From Pirellulales bacterium (GTDB lineage: Bacteria; Planctomycetota; Planctomycetia; Pirellulales; Lacipirellulaceae): a DNA stretch of 64,000 nucleotides. Made by a program: the position numbers and the translations under genes. The stretch's first letter is position 1. Each line of letters opens with the position of its first letter. The notes below the pieces were generated by a model, which made no database searches, was not told where the DNA came from, and worked only from the letters and a program-made list of their open reading frames with translations. This document shows positions 1-8,487 of the stretch, piece by piece. The stretch is taken from contig JALHQZ010000001.1 in assembly GCA_022841705.1 (NCBI GenBank), positions 1,178,001-1,242,000 of the forward strand, read 5' to 3'.

Positions 1-2299
1 TTGAAAGTTCTGTGGGTGAGGGTTCGCGGGCTAAGGCGATGCGGATTGACTCCGCTACCTGCTGCCGTGGTTCGGAAGCGCTGGCCTGTACTCGTTCGGC
101 AAGTTGACGCGCCTGCTCGCTAACGAACTCACTATTGAGTAGCGTTAGCGCTTGTTGCGGTTGCGTGGTGACGAACCGCGCTTCGCATGAGGAGTCGACA
201 TCGGGCAAGTCAAACGCAGTCAGCAGCGGCTCCAGCAGCGAGCGTTTCACATGAATGTAAATACTCCGCCGATTCTGCTGTGTGGGCGTCGACTCACTCC
301 AACCATTGCCCGGCATCGACTGCGTTAGCAACAGCTCTTGACTGAGCCGCGGATAGATACTCGGGCCGTAAACATCGCGAGTCAAAGACCCGGCGACAAC
401 AAGCGTCGAGTCGCGCACTTCCTCACCGCTAAGCCGACGGAGGTCGAACCGCCACAGGAGATCGTTCGTCGGGTCGACCGCGAGCGCGGCGGCATTTGTC
501 TGCCCCGACATTTGGTAGGTCCGCGACGCCATGATCAGCTCGTGCAGCGGCTTGAGTCGCCACTCGTGCTCCATGAGCCAAACCGCCAGCCAATCGAGCA
601 ACTCAGGATGAGTGGGCGGATCGCCGAGCTCGCCAAAATTGTTGGCGGATCGCACGATGCCGCGGCCGAAATGATGTTGCCACACGCGGTTCACAATCAC
701 CCGCGCCGTCAGCCAGTTCTGCTCGGAGGCGATCCAATCGGCCAGCACCCGCCTTCGCCCCGCGGAGCGCGCGCCCTCTGCCGCCGGGGCAATTCTAGGC
801 GGCGGATCGCCGAAGATTTGCGGGAACTGCGGTTCGACAAGAGCGCCCGGCACATGGGGATTGCCCCGCACCATGAGCCGTGTTTCCGCCGGCAGTGGTT
901 CACACTTCGCCACCGCTAGCGCCGCGTCCATCGGCGGTAAAGCCTCGCGCTGGCGGCGAACTCTTTCCAGTCGCTTAACGATGCCCTGGTACTGGTTCGC
1001 TTCTGAAGCATTGAGAAACTTCAGCAGTTTCTCTTCCAGCAGCGCCTGTCGCTCGAGCGTTTCACTCCGCCGCTGGTCTTCCGCCGACATGCGCTTGATG
1101 CCGACCTCCTCGATCGAAACCTTTTCCGCAGCAATTGCTTGTTCGAGTTGATCGAGCTTAGCGCGCTGGGCCAGAAGCTCCGGATCGCCGAACTGCCATT
1201 GGCTATTCGTGATTTCATCGCCACGCTGACCGTAGGAGGTCAAATCGGCGAAGAACGCGACAAGCCCGTAATAGTCGGTTTGCGGGAGGGGATCGATTTT
1301 GTGGTCGTGGCAGCGCGCACAGCCGAGTGTCAGGCCCAAAAATGCTTGGCTGGTGGTGCTGACCCAATCGTCTCGTTCATCGGCTCGCGCTTGCACCGGG
1401 TCGGCGGGTTCATCATCCCAGATACCGAGGCGATAGTACCCGGTCGCGATGATCGAATCCTGTGTCACCTTATCCAGCTCGTCGCCCGCAAGCTGTTCGC
1501 GCACGAACTCGTCGTACGGCTTGTCGGTGTTGAACGCGCGAATCACGTAGTCGCGATACTTCCAGGCGTTGGGCTTCGGCCCATCGCGCTCAAAACTGTT
1601 CGTCTCGGCGTAACGCACCACGTCGAGCCAATGCCGGGCCCAGTGTTCGCCGTAGTGAGGTGACGCCAAAAGTTTGTCGACCAAGTTGCTCCAGGAGTTG
1701 GGCGAAGTGTCTGCGACAAACGCTTCAACTTCGGCGTAGCTCGGCGGCAGGCCGGTGAGATCGTAGTAGGCGCGGCGGGCGAGCGTGCGGCGATCAGCAG
1801 CCGGCGCCGGTTTCAGATTGGCTGCTTCCAACTTCGCCAGCACGAACGCATCGATCGGGTTGATGACCCACTCGCGGTCCTGCACTTCCGGCGGAGTCGG
1901 CTTTTTGATCGGCGAGAACGCCCAGTGATTGTTCCACGCGGCGCCTTCAACGATCCAGCGTTCGAGCAGCGCGATTTCCTCGGACGAGAGCGGCTTGCCT
2001 TCCGGCGGCATCCGATTTTCGGGATCAGCGGACTTCACGCGCTTGATGAGCTCGCTTGCGCCGACATCACCCGGCGTGATCGCATGGACGCCAGAGTCGA
2101 GCTGCGCGAACGCCGCCTGTTGGCTGTTGAACCGCAAGCCGCCGGAACTAACGCCGGGGCCGTGACACGCGAAACAGTGCCGCGCGAGAATTGGTTTGAT
2201 CTGGGTGACGAAATCAACCGTCGCGGCGAAGCAAGTCCACGGTGCGCACAATCCAATTGTGAGAACAATCGCGAGCCGCAGGATGCGTTGCGTTGTCAC
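1..2299 (-). CDS. DUF1549/DUF1553 (PSD1-type) cytochrome-domain protein, 3' end outside window
   Basis: This is a secreted planctomycete-type protein read on the minus strand and still open at base 1, so its C-terminus is missing. From the GTG at 2299 the product starts MTTQRILRLAIVLTIGL, a signal peptide, followed by a haem-binding CFACH motif at about residues 42-46. Next comes the DUF1549 segment (for example RYAETNSFERDG near 1600) and then DUF1553 motifs (NRVWQHHFGRGIV, MASRTYQMSGQTN) running to the window edge. Proteins of this family are very abundant in Planctomycetes and usually pair with a DUF1501 protein; their biochemical role is unsettled, with polysaccharide breakdown proposed. 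No ATG lies in frame between the upstream TGA near 2355 and the haem motif, so the GTG is the best start. Plus-strand frames over this stretch are shadows. Confidence 0.88.
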   Translation of the reverse strand, partial: MTTQRILRLAIVLTIGLCAPWTCFAATVDFVTQIKPILARHCFACHGPGVSSGGLRFNSQQAAFAQLDSGVHAITPGDVGASELIKRVKSADPENRMPPEGKPLSSEEIALLERWIVEGAAWNNHWAFSPIKKPTPPEVQDREWVINPIDAFVLAKLEAANLKPAPAADRRTLARRAYYDLTGLPPSYAEVEAFVADTSPNSWSNLVDKLLASPHYGEHWARHWLDVVRYAETNSFERDGPKPNAWKYRDYVIRAFNTDKPYDEFVREQLAGDELDKVTQDSIIATGYYRLGIWDDEPADPVQARADERDDWVSTTSQAFLGLTLGCARCHDHKIDPLPQTDYYGLVAFFADLTSYGQRGDEITNSQWQFGDPELLAQRAKLDQLEQAIAAEKVSIEEVGIKRMSAEDQRRSETLERQALLEEKLLKFLNASEANQYQGIVKRLERVRRQREALPPMDAALAVAKCEPLPAETRLMVRGNPHVPGALVEPQFPQIFGDPPPRIAPAAEGARSAGRRRVLADWIASEQNWLTARVIVNRVWQHHFGRGIVRSANNFGELGDPPTHPELLDWLAVWLMEHEWRLKPLHELIMASRTYQMSGQTNAAALAVDPTNDLLWRFDLRRLSGEEVRDSTLVVAGSLTRDVYGPSIYPRLSQELLLTQSMPGNGWSESTPTQQNRRSIYIHVKRSLLEPLLTAFDLPDVDSSCEARFVTTQPQQALTLLNSEFVSEQARQLAERVQASASEPRQQVAESIRIALAREPSPTELS

Positions 2300-2394
2300 T
2301 GGAAGCCCCGCGGCGTGGCTAAATTGGGCGATGAAGAGCTTTCGTTCTCAGTGCTCACCAAATCGGGAAGAAGAGAACCAGCGCCACCATGATA

Positions 2395-2466
2395 AGCGGG
2401 GCTGCGGAGGGGCTCAAGCGGTTCGGACTTGAGCCAGACGCTCGACGGGCTGAGAAGCCGGTCCTA
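2395..2466. repeat. Short inverted-repeat element, REP-like
   Basis: The stretch between the DUF1549 gene and the phosphatase gene holds GGGGCTCAAGCGG / GACTTGAGCC and then CGACGGGCTGAGAAGCCGG, the same style as the intergenic TACGATGG..CAGCC elements near 10.7 and 20.8 kb. It is degenerate, and assignment to one family is uncertain. Confidence 0.35.
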
Positions 2467-2468
2467 CG

Positions 2469-3386
2469 TTAGCGGCCGCGGTAGGCGATGACGGTGAGGT
2501 CATCGGGCTTCGAGGGCTGCCCATCAGCTTGTAACATCATCCGGCTGCGGGCGAGTTCGACGATGCTGGCGACGGCTGCATCGAGCGGGCCGCTCTTGAG
2601 TCCGGTGATGATTTCGTCAGTGGTGAGATTGTCCATCAGGCCATCGCTCGAGACAAGTAGCGTGTCCCGCGCGGCAAGCTCAAGCGGTGAGCCCATTTCC
2701 ATCCGCATGTCCGTCGCGCCGACGGCATTGGAGACGAGGTGCCGTTCTTCGTGATGCAGCGCTTCGGCTTCGCTCATCATGCCGGACTCGACCGCATAAC
2801 CAACGGGTGAGTGCGCGATGGTCTGTCGTTTCAGTTTGCCGCGCTGGCCCATCACCATGATCGCCGCGTCACCAACGTGATAGGTACGGGCGACATTGGC
2901 GTTGATTTCCACCATCGCCAGCGTGGTCGCGGCGCCGCTGGTGTGAGTGAGAATATCGCGGTTCGCTTGTTCGAGCGCATCCAAGAGCGCGGGCCGGACG
3001 AGATCGGCTTGGAACGGCTTGTCTTCGCTGACCAAGCCGCGCAGTTGTTCAACGAGGGTTTCAATCGCCATCCGTGAGGCGACATGCCCCGCCGAATGGC
3101 CGCCGCAGCCGTCGGCCACAATCAGCACAGCGCACTCGGGGCTCAATTGCACAATCGCCGCGGCGTCTTCGTTCGGCGTTTCTTTGGTGGGGCAGCGGTG
3201 TGAATAGAAGACCGCCTCGCCTTGCTCCATGCGCACGCGCAGCGGCCGGTCCATTAACGCTTCGAGCGCCGTGACCACTTGCGGGCCATGCTCATCAAGC
3301 CGGCCCCGCACGCCGGCCAGCGTGAGCGATTCCCACACGGCGGTCAAAGGTTCTAACAGGGCTAAGTCCGTTTGGGCTAAGTCCAT
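2469..3386 (-). CDS. PP2C-family serine/threonine protein phosphatase
   Basis: The predicted product is about 305 residues, a metal-dependent PP2C phosphatase. Visible motifs are NEDAAAI (the usual N-[QE]-D metal site), VADGCGGHSAGHVAS (the VADGMGGH signature), VSSDGLMDNL and a C-terminal SKPDDLT with the metal-binding Asp pair. I chose the ATG at 3386, which overlaps the end of the upstream kinase-like gene by 10 bases (ATGGACTTAG contains the kinase stop); a longer in-frame start at 3467 would lie well inside the kinase gene. The overlap implies translational coupling, and the pair probably acts as opposing kinase and phosphatase on a shared target. The N-terminal 40 residues have no recognised domain. 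Confidence 0.88.
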   Translation of the reverse strand: MDLAQTDLALLEPLTAVWESLTLAGVRGRLDEHGPQVVTALEALMDRPLRVRMEQGEAVFYSHRCPTKETPNEDAAAIVQLSPECAVLIVADGCGGHSAGHVASRMAIETLVEQLRGLVSEDKPFQADLVRPALLDALEQANRDILTHTSGAATTLAMVEINANVARTYHVGDAAIMVMGQRGKLKRQTIAHSPVGYAVESGMMSEAEALHHEERHLVSNAVGATDMRMEMGSPLELAARDTLLVSSDGLMDNLTTDEIITGLKSGPLDAAVASIVELARSRMMLQADGQPSKPDDLTVIAYRGR

Positions 3387-4090
3387 TCCATCGTTTCCAG
3401 GTATTGCCGGAGTTGTCCCGCGGTGCGGTACTGCTGCAAAATGAGCGACCGCTTCAGCCCGCGACAAATCGCTTTCACCCAGTCGGGATGTTTCGCATAG
3501 AGCTTGGCGCCACCGATGGCGTCATAAAATAATCGCACTAAGTCGCAAACGTCGTCGTGCAGGTCTGTCGTCTTGGCCGGACCGTAGTGGTAGAGGTCCA
3601 GTAATTTTAGATCAAACGAGATGCCAAGTCGACGCACAATAATGTTACGATCGTGCAAATCGCCATGATACTCCCGCGCGTTATGGATGCCCTCCATTCC
3701 GCGTGCTAGCGTGTGCAGTAAGTGCAAGCCCTGAAAGGGACTTACGCGTTTTCCCGGCTGTCGCCGGAGGAACTGATTTAATGGTTCTCCTTCAACGAAT
3801 TCGGAGATTAGATACACCACGCGCTCGTCCAAATAATCGATCGAACCGCTGGCGTGGTACTGAATGAGGATCGGAAAATTCCGCAATTTGTGCAGCTTGC
3901 GCGCGTAAAACCGCGACGCTTTGTCGCGCACGTTGCGATGCGGATAGAAGAACTTACCCGCACGATCGATCCCCGTGCCGAGCTCGCGAAGCTGATAGAC
4001 TTCGCCTTCCCACCCACGCCCGAGGAGCCCGAGTACTTCATAGCGACCAGCGATGCGGTAGCCGGTCGGGAAGTTGAAGGATTCGATCAC
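3377..4090 (-). CDS. Small serine/threonine protein kinase-like protein
   Basis: The product is 237 residues, essentially a bare kinase fold. The glycine-rich loop GRGWEGEVY is at residues 24-32, a candidate ATP lysine is K46 (RAGKFF), and the catalytic loop HGDLHDRNIIV is at residues 142-152. The metal-binding aspartate sits in LLDLY (D165) in place of DFG. The C-terminal lobe is short, so the protein resembles RIO or aminoglycoside-kinase-like enzymes as much as a classical Hanks kinase. There is no membrane segment or sensor domain. It is the first gene of a two-gene unit with the overlapping PP2C phosphatase. Catalytic residues look present, so activity is plausible; the substrate is unknown. 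Confidence 0.8.
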   Translation of the reverse strand: MIESFNFPTGYRIAGRYEVLGLLGRGWEGEVYQLRELGTGIDRAGKFFYPHRNVRDKASRFYARKLHKLRNFPILIQYHASGSIDYLDERVVYLISEFVEGEPLNQFLRRQPGKRVSPFQGLHLLHTLARGMEGIHNAREYHGDLHDRNIIVRRLGISFDLKLLDLYHYGPAKTTDLHDDVCDLVRLFYDAIGGAKLYAKHPDWVKAICRGLKRSLILQQYRTAGQLRQYLETMEWT

Positions 4091-4383
4091 GGCGGGAAAT
4101 TGTCGGGCAGACCATTCGGGCAGGACACTTGGGGCGGACTATTACTATTGTGGTTCAAGAAAGCCCCAAATGCACGGGGAGAATCGGCAATTTTTTGCAT
4201 CTCGATTAGTGGACGGAATGCCACTATTTCGCTTTGCCAACGGCCAACTTCGACGTCGCCTAAGGCATCGCCCGAGGGTTAGAGCTATGCGGAATCGTGA
4301 CTACGACCTTCGGCCAAACGTCGTCGATGGATTTCCACCAACTGCGGTGATATTAGCCGTTGGCCAACTGAAAACGCGCTCCG

Positions 4384-7300
4384 CTACCGCGTTGCGGCTA
4401 ACTTTTCTAACGCCGCGGTGATGCTTGCTAACTCCGCCTCCGTTTCCGCCAGTTTATCGCGTTGGCCCTGCACAATCTCTGGCGGGGCGCTAGCGACGAA
4501 CTTTTCGTTGGCGAGTTTGGCCGTCATGCTGGCGATGAACTTGGTCTTCTCATCGCGCAGTTTGGTGAGGCGCTTTTGCTCGGCGGCGACATCGATGAAC
4601 GCGCTCACATCGACATGCACTTCCATGCCGGCGGCGCTTTTGGTGACCGCGACATCGGGGGCCGACGCTTTGGGGCCGAAGACCACGCCGATCGCTTTCG
4701 CCATTTGCGTGAAGTAGGGCTGCATCGGCTGCAACAGCCGGGCGGTGGCGTCGTCGCAGCGGACGAAGAACTCGACCTCTTCCTTCGGCGGAATCTGTTG
4801 GGCCTGCCGCACTTCGCGGACGGCGCCCAGCACCGCTTGAAACTTGGCGAACTGCTCTTCGATCGTGCGGTCTTGATGCTTGGCGTTGACACTTGGCCAT
4901 TCCGCCACGCACACGTGTTCCGCAACCTTCCCCCTCTCCCCCTGGGAGAGGGTTGGGGTGAGGGCGCCCTTGGTACCCGCTTCCCCCTCACCCTGCCCTC
5001 TCCCAGAGGGAGAGGGTGACAAGCCTCGGAGGGGCGCCACCTCACCCAGCAGCGCCCAGACTTCCTCCGTGACAAACGGCACCATCGGATGCAGCAGCCG
5101 CAGCAGCGTGTCAAGCGCATGCGCCATCACGCGCTGCGCCGTCTGCCGATCGGCGGGCACACCGAAGCGGGCCTTGGTCATTTCGACATAGAAACTACAA
5201 AAGTCGTTCCACGCGAATTCGTATAGCGCCCGGGCGGCGTCGGCGTAGCGGAAGGTTTCGAGCGCCGCGGTCACTTCACCGGTCACCGTGGCCAAGCGTG
5301 AAAGGAGCCAGCGGTCTTCGATCTTGAGTGCTTTCTCATCAACGGCGCCGGGTGCATATCCTTCGAGGTTAATCAGCGCGAACCGCGAGGCGTTCCACAG
5401 CTTGTTGCAGAAATTACGGCCCAGTTCAAAGCGCTCGCTCACCACGGCGCCGCGCGGCAGGGCTTGGTCCTCCGGCTTCTCGGCCCATTGGGTGCTGAAC
5501 GGTTTCTTGCACTTATCGCACTCGACGCGCGGCAGCACGCGGTTCTTTTTGGTTTGCGGAATGGTCGCTTGGCAGTGGGGGCACTCGAACTCCACCGGCA
5601 TCCGCACATCCTGCGTTTCGGTGGTGAGATACGCGATGCCAAACCGCAGCGAGTCCGCCCCGAACTTTTGAATCACGTCCAAGGGATCGATGCCGTTCCC
5701 CTTCGATTTGGACATCGTCTCGCCAAAGCCGTCCAAGATTTTGGGATGAATATAAACCTGGGGGAACGGCACCTCGCCCAAGTTATACAGCCCCATCAGC
5801 ACCATCCGCGCGACCCACAGCGTGATTATATCGCGCGAGGTGATGAGCACGCTGGTAGGGTAGAACCGCGCGAGCTCCGGCGTTTGATCGGGCCAGCCCA
5901 TGGTGGAGAAGGTCCAGAGGGCGCTACTGAACCAGGTGTCGAGGACTTCTTCATCTTGCTTGAAGCCTGCCGCGTTGAGCGCTGCCTCCAAATCATCGCA
6001 GCCCGGCAGAAGTCCGACGAGCATTTGCGAATCGGCCGAGTCTTTTTCATCTTTGAATGTGAACCGTAGGCCTTCGATAATTTTTCCATCGCAGGTGAGG
6101 CTGGCGATTCCGTTTGCGTCTCCGCTGGTGTGCTGCGGCACGATGGCGCTCGCGGCGAAACCACGCTGCGTGGCGATGGCGGCGGCCAGGCGTTCGATCT
6201 GACTGCGGCGGTCCAGCGCGCCGCGGTCGTGTAATGTGAACGGCGCGCTCCACACAGCGACCCGATGGCCCCACCAAAGTTGCCGACCCACAGGCCAATC
6301 GCGCTTCTCGCCAAGCCAATCGAGATACGTCTTGGCGTAGCGCTCCGGAGTGATCTGCACGCGGCCATCGCTCACGGCATCCATCGCGGACTGCGCGAGC
6401 TGACCCATTTTCACGAACCACTGATCCGCCAGGTACGGTTCAATTGGCGTCTTCGAGCGGTCGCTATGGGCGAGATCGATCTCACGGTCTTCGCGGTCGG
6501 ACTCGGGATCGTGCAGGCCGAGGGCGGTGAGGTCAGCGACCACGGCTTCGCGCGCTTTCGCCATCGTCAGGCCGCGGTACTTCTCCGGGACCACATCGGC
6601 CAGCGTGCCATCGGGCCGCAAGATGTTGATGGCGCCGATCGCCGGGTTGCGCTGCCACACTTCGTAGTCGTTGGCGTCGTGCGCGGGGGTGATCTTCACG
6701 CAGCCGGAACCGAGTTCGGGTTTCGCCCAGACGTCGGCGATGAGCGGAATCGTCCGGCCCGTCAGCGGGAGTTCCAATTGCACGCCGCGGGCGGCCATTT
6801 TGGCGAGCGTCACGAGCTCCGGCAGCTTCGCGCTAAATCGCAGGCGGATCGCGTCGATTTGGGATTGGACCTGTGCTTTTTCTTTCTCGGGGGCGTCGGC
6901 GAACTTCTCGATGAGGTCCGCTTCCGCTTTGGCGAGCGCCGCCGCGGGGTCCGGGTGGACGGCCACCGCGGTGTCGCCGAGCATCGTCTCGGGCCGCGTG
7001 GTGGCGATGGTCACAAACTTCGGTTCGCCCGGCTGGGGATCAATCACCGGATAGCGGAAGTGCCAGAACGAACCCTTCACCGCTTCGTGGAACACTTCAT
7101 CATCACTCACGGCGGTTTGCAGATAGGTGTCCCAATTCACCAGTCGCTTGCCGCGATAGATTTTGCCGTCGGCAAAGAGTTTGAAGAACGTCTCGCGCAC
7201 CGCCCGCGCGCAGGTGTCATCAAGCGTGAACCGCGTCCGCTGCCAATCACAACTGCACCCGAGTTGCTTTAGTTGCCCGATGATGCGCTGTTCGTACTGC

Positions 7301-7677
7301 TGCTTCCATTTCCAAATGCGGTCCACCAGTCCTTCTCGGCCAAGATCGTGCCGTGAAAGTTTTTCCTCAGCCAGCAGCCGCCGCTCGACCACCGCCTGCG
7401 TGGCGATCCCCGCGTGGTCCGTCCCCGGCATCCACAGCACTTCAAAACCCTGCATGCGCTTCCACCGGCAGAGAATATCTTGCAGCGTGTTGTTGAGCGC
7501 ATGCCCCAGGTGCAGCGCCCCGGTCACATTCGGCGGCGGAATAACAATCGAAAACGGCGGTTTCTTGCTGCTGGGATCGGCGTGGAAATAACCATGCGAT
7601 TCCCACACCGGGTACCACTTTTCTTGGGCAGCGGCATGATCGTAGGCGGAGGGGAGGGATTTAAAATCGGTGGGCAT
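4384..7677 (-). CDS. valS: Valine--tRNA ligase
   Basis: Class I aminoacyl-tRNA synthetase charging tRNA-Val. The ATP-site motif is HLGH in PNVTGALHLGHALN near residue 57 and the KMSKS motif is TMSKSKGN near residue 650. An editing domain lies between them and a C-terminal coiled coil (roughly the last 70 residues) ends the protein. At 1097 residues it is longer than typical ValS. Two insertions explain part of this: a zinc-ribbon-like segment after the KMSKS region (CPHC ... CDKC), and about 30 residues around 4929-5018 that are the translation of an intergenic palindromic repeat inserted in frame. The ATG at 7677 gives MPTDFKSLPSAYDHAAAQEKW, a normal ValS N-terminus. Confidence 0.97.
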   Translation of the reverse strand: MPTDFKSLPSAYDHAAAQEKWYPVWESHGYFHADPSSKKPPFSIVIPPPNVTGALHLGHALNNTLQDILCRWKRMQGFEVLWMPGTDHAGIATQAVVERRLLAEEKLSRHDLGREGLVDRIWKWKQQYEQRIIGQLKQLGCSCDWQRTRFTLDDTCARAVRETFFKLFADGKIYRGKRLVNWDTYLQTAVSDDEVFHEAVKGSFWHFRYPVIDPQPGEPKFVTIATTRPETMLGDTAVAVHPDPAAALAKAEADLIEKFADAPEKEKAQVQSQIDAIRLRFSAKLPELVTLAKMAARGVQLELPLTGRTIPLIADVWAKPELGSGCVKITPAHDANDYEVWQRNPAIGAINILRPDGTLADVVPEKYRGLTMAKAREAVVADLTALGLHDPESDREDREIDLAHSDRSKTPIEPYLADQWFVKMGQLAQSAMDAVSDGRVQITPERYAKTYLDWLGEKRDWPVGRQLWWGHRVAVWSAPFTLHDRGALDRRSQIERLAAAIATQRGFAASAIVPQHTSGDANGIASLTCDGKIIEGLRFTFKDEKDSADSQMLVGLLPGCDDLEAALNAAGFKQDEEVLDTWFSSALWTFSTMGWPDQTPELARFYPTSVLITSRDIITLWVARMVLMGLYNLGEVPFPQVYIHPKILDGFGETMSKSKGNGIDPLDVIQKFGADSLRFGIAYLTTETQDVRMPVEFECPHCQATIPQTKKNRVLPRVECDKCKKPFSTQWAEKPEDQALPRGAVVSERFELGRNFCNKLWNASRFALINLEGYAPGAVDEKALKIEDRWLLSRLATVTGEVTAALETFRYADAARALYEFAWNDFCSFYVEMTKARFGVPADRQTAQRVMAHALDTLLRLLHPMVPFVTEEVWALLGEVAPLRGLSPSPSGRGQGEGEAGTKGALTPTLSQGERGKVAEHVCVAEWPSVNAKHQDRTIEEQFAKFQAVLGAVREVRQAQQIPPKEEVEFFVRCDDATARLLQPMQPYFTQMAKAIGVVFGPKASAPDVAVTKSAAGMEVHVDVSAFIDVAAEQKRLTKLRDEKTKFIASMTAKLANEKFVASAPPEIVQGQRDKLAETEAELASITAALEKLAATR
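4929..5018. repeat. Bipartite palindromic repeat, family R1, inside valS
   Basis: Two palindromes of the type CCCTCTCCCnnnGGGAGAGGG flank a spacer with GGGGTGAGGG. Closely related copies are intergenic at 13435-13523, 49331-49433 and 63544-63648. Here the element lies within the valS reading frame and is about 90 bases, a multiple of three, so the frame is kept and it is translated as a Ser/Gly/Glu-rich stretch ending TPTLSQGERG. Confidence 0.9.
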
Positions 7678-7699
7678 AGGTATTCAGTAGCGACAAACA

Positions 7700-7806
7700 A
7701 AAGCGGACAATCCCGCGATTGTCCCCGAGAACCGGCCCTTCGCAAAGACCGCTTAAAACCCGAGCGTTAGCCGGAGGCGCTCAGCCTCCGCGCTTCTAAC
7801 GGGTTT
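7700..7806. repeat. Short inverted repeats upstream of valS (R9-like)
   Basis: GGACAATCCCGCGATTGTCC at about 7709-7728 and GGAGGCGCTCAGCCTCC at about 7772-7788 are hairpin-forming. The second resembles one half of the element at 57491-57572 (GCCGGAGGGCGTTAGCCCCC). Confidence 0.45.
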
Positions 7807-7860
7807 GAGCCCTGCGACCCACTTGGAGTACTCACGACGGGTGTCGACCACCAATGCCTG

Positions 7861-8481
7861 TTAACCACGGATGAATCTTGGTTCACAGTAAGAAACGGTA
7901 ATACCCATTGATTCTGCAGCGGAGTACAGTTGGTCTGCGGCAAAGTCGTCCGTTAGCCCCATGCGAAAAATTGAGCCGATCTTCGGAACAATTTCGCAAC
8001 ATGGCTTCGCGGCCTCATCGGCCAATGCAACTCGAATCTGGTCGATATCAGACAACTTCCATTCAGTTTTTCCGAATACGTAACGGAGTGGCCAGTTTCC
8101 GCTCAAATGCCTAATACGGACCCGATCTGAATACATCAGCAATTGACGTTGCCCGCCCTGATGTTCGAATTTCGCGAGAATGATCGCTCCTGCGATGAAT
8201 CCCGCGAACACGGACTCCCAACGGCTGCGATTCCGCCATACTCTATCAAGCGGTTGAATTGCAAGAAAAATCGCTATGAAAAAGCATATGAAGAGACACC
8301 GATACTCAATGCTTTTCCAAGAAAGATAATTCAGACGGTCCCAACGCCTCTCTGTCAAAAACAAAGTTGGAACTTCGTCAGACCAAAGCAAGAGCCTCAA
8401 GAACCGGTTTAAAATTTGCTGCTTGCACACAGAAGAAATCCAGAATCTAACTTGCAATTGCTCCCACGCTTCGCCGAGCAT
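7861..8481 (-). CDS. Hypothetical membrane protein
   Basis: The product is 206 residues and I do not recognise the family. A hydrophobic stretch around residues 62-78 (CLFICFFIAIFLAIQPL) and a second around 89-103 (SVFAGFIAGAIILAK) suggest two closely spaced membrane segments. The roughly 100-residue soluble C-terminal domain (GKTEWKLSDIDQIRVALADE ...) resembles the short beta-rich domains that follow membrane hairpins in PH-like proteins. The gene is more AT-rich than its neighbours valS and cimA, which may mean it is accessory or acquired. It ends close to cimA on the same strand. Confidence 0.6.
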   Translation of the reverse strand: MLGEAWEQLQVRFWISSVCKQQILNRFLRLLLWSDEVPTLFLTERRWDRLNYLSWKSIEYRCLFICFFIAIFLAIQPLDRVWRNRSRWESVFAGFIAGAIILAKFEHQGGQRQLLMYSDRVRIRHLSGNWPLRYVFGKTEWKLSDIDQIRVALADEAAKPCCEIVPKIGSIFRMGLTDDFAADQLYSAAESMGITVSYCEPRFIRG

Positions 8482-8487
8482 CGCAAC

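Noticed and set aside
338..1663. Long plus-strand frames over the first 1.7 kb
   Set aside because: The minus-strand frame gives DUF1549/DUF1553 motifs without interruption; the plus-strand frames are shadows with Arg/Pro-rich composition.
4899..5030. CRISPR array
   Set aside because: The repeated motif is a bipartite palindrome with one spacer, not regular direct repeats with unique spacers; no cas genes in the window.
4462..7272. Plus-strand frames up to 335 residues across valS
   Set aside because: They are antisense to valS, whose HLGH and KMSKS motifs fix the real frame.
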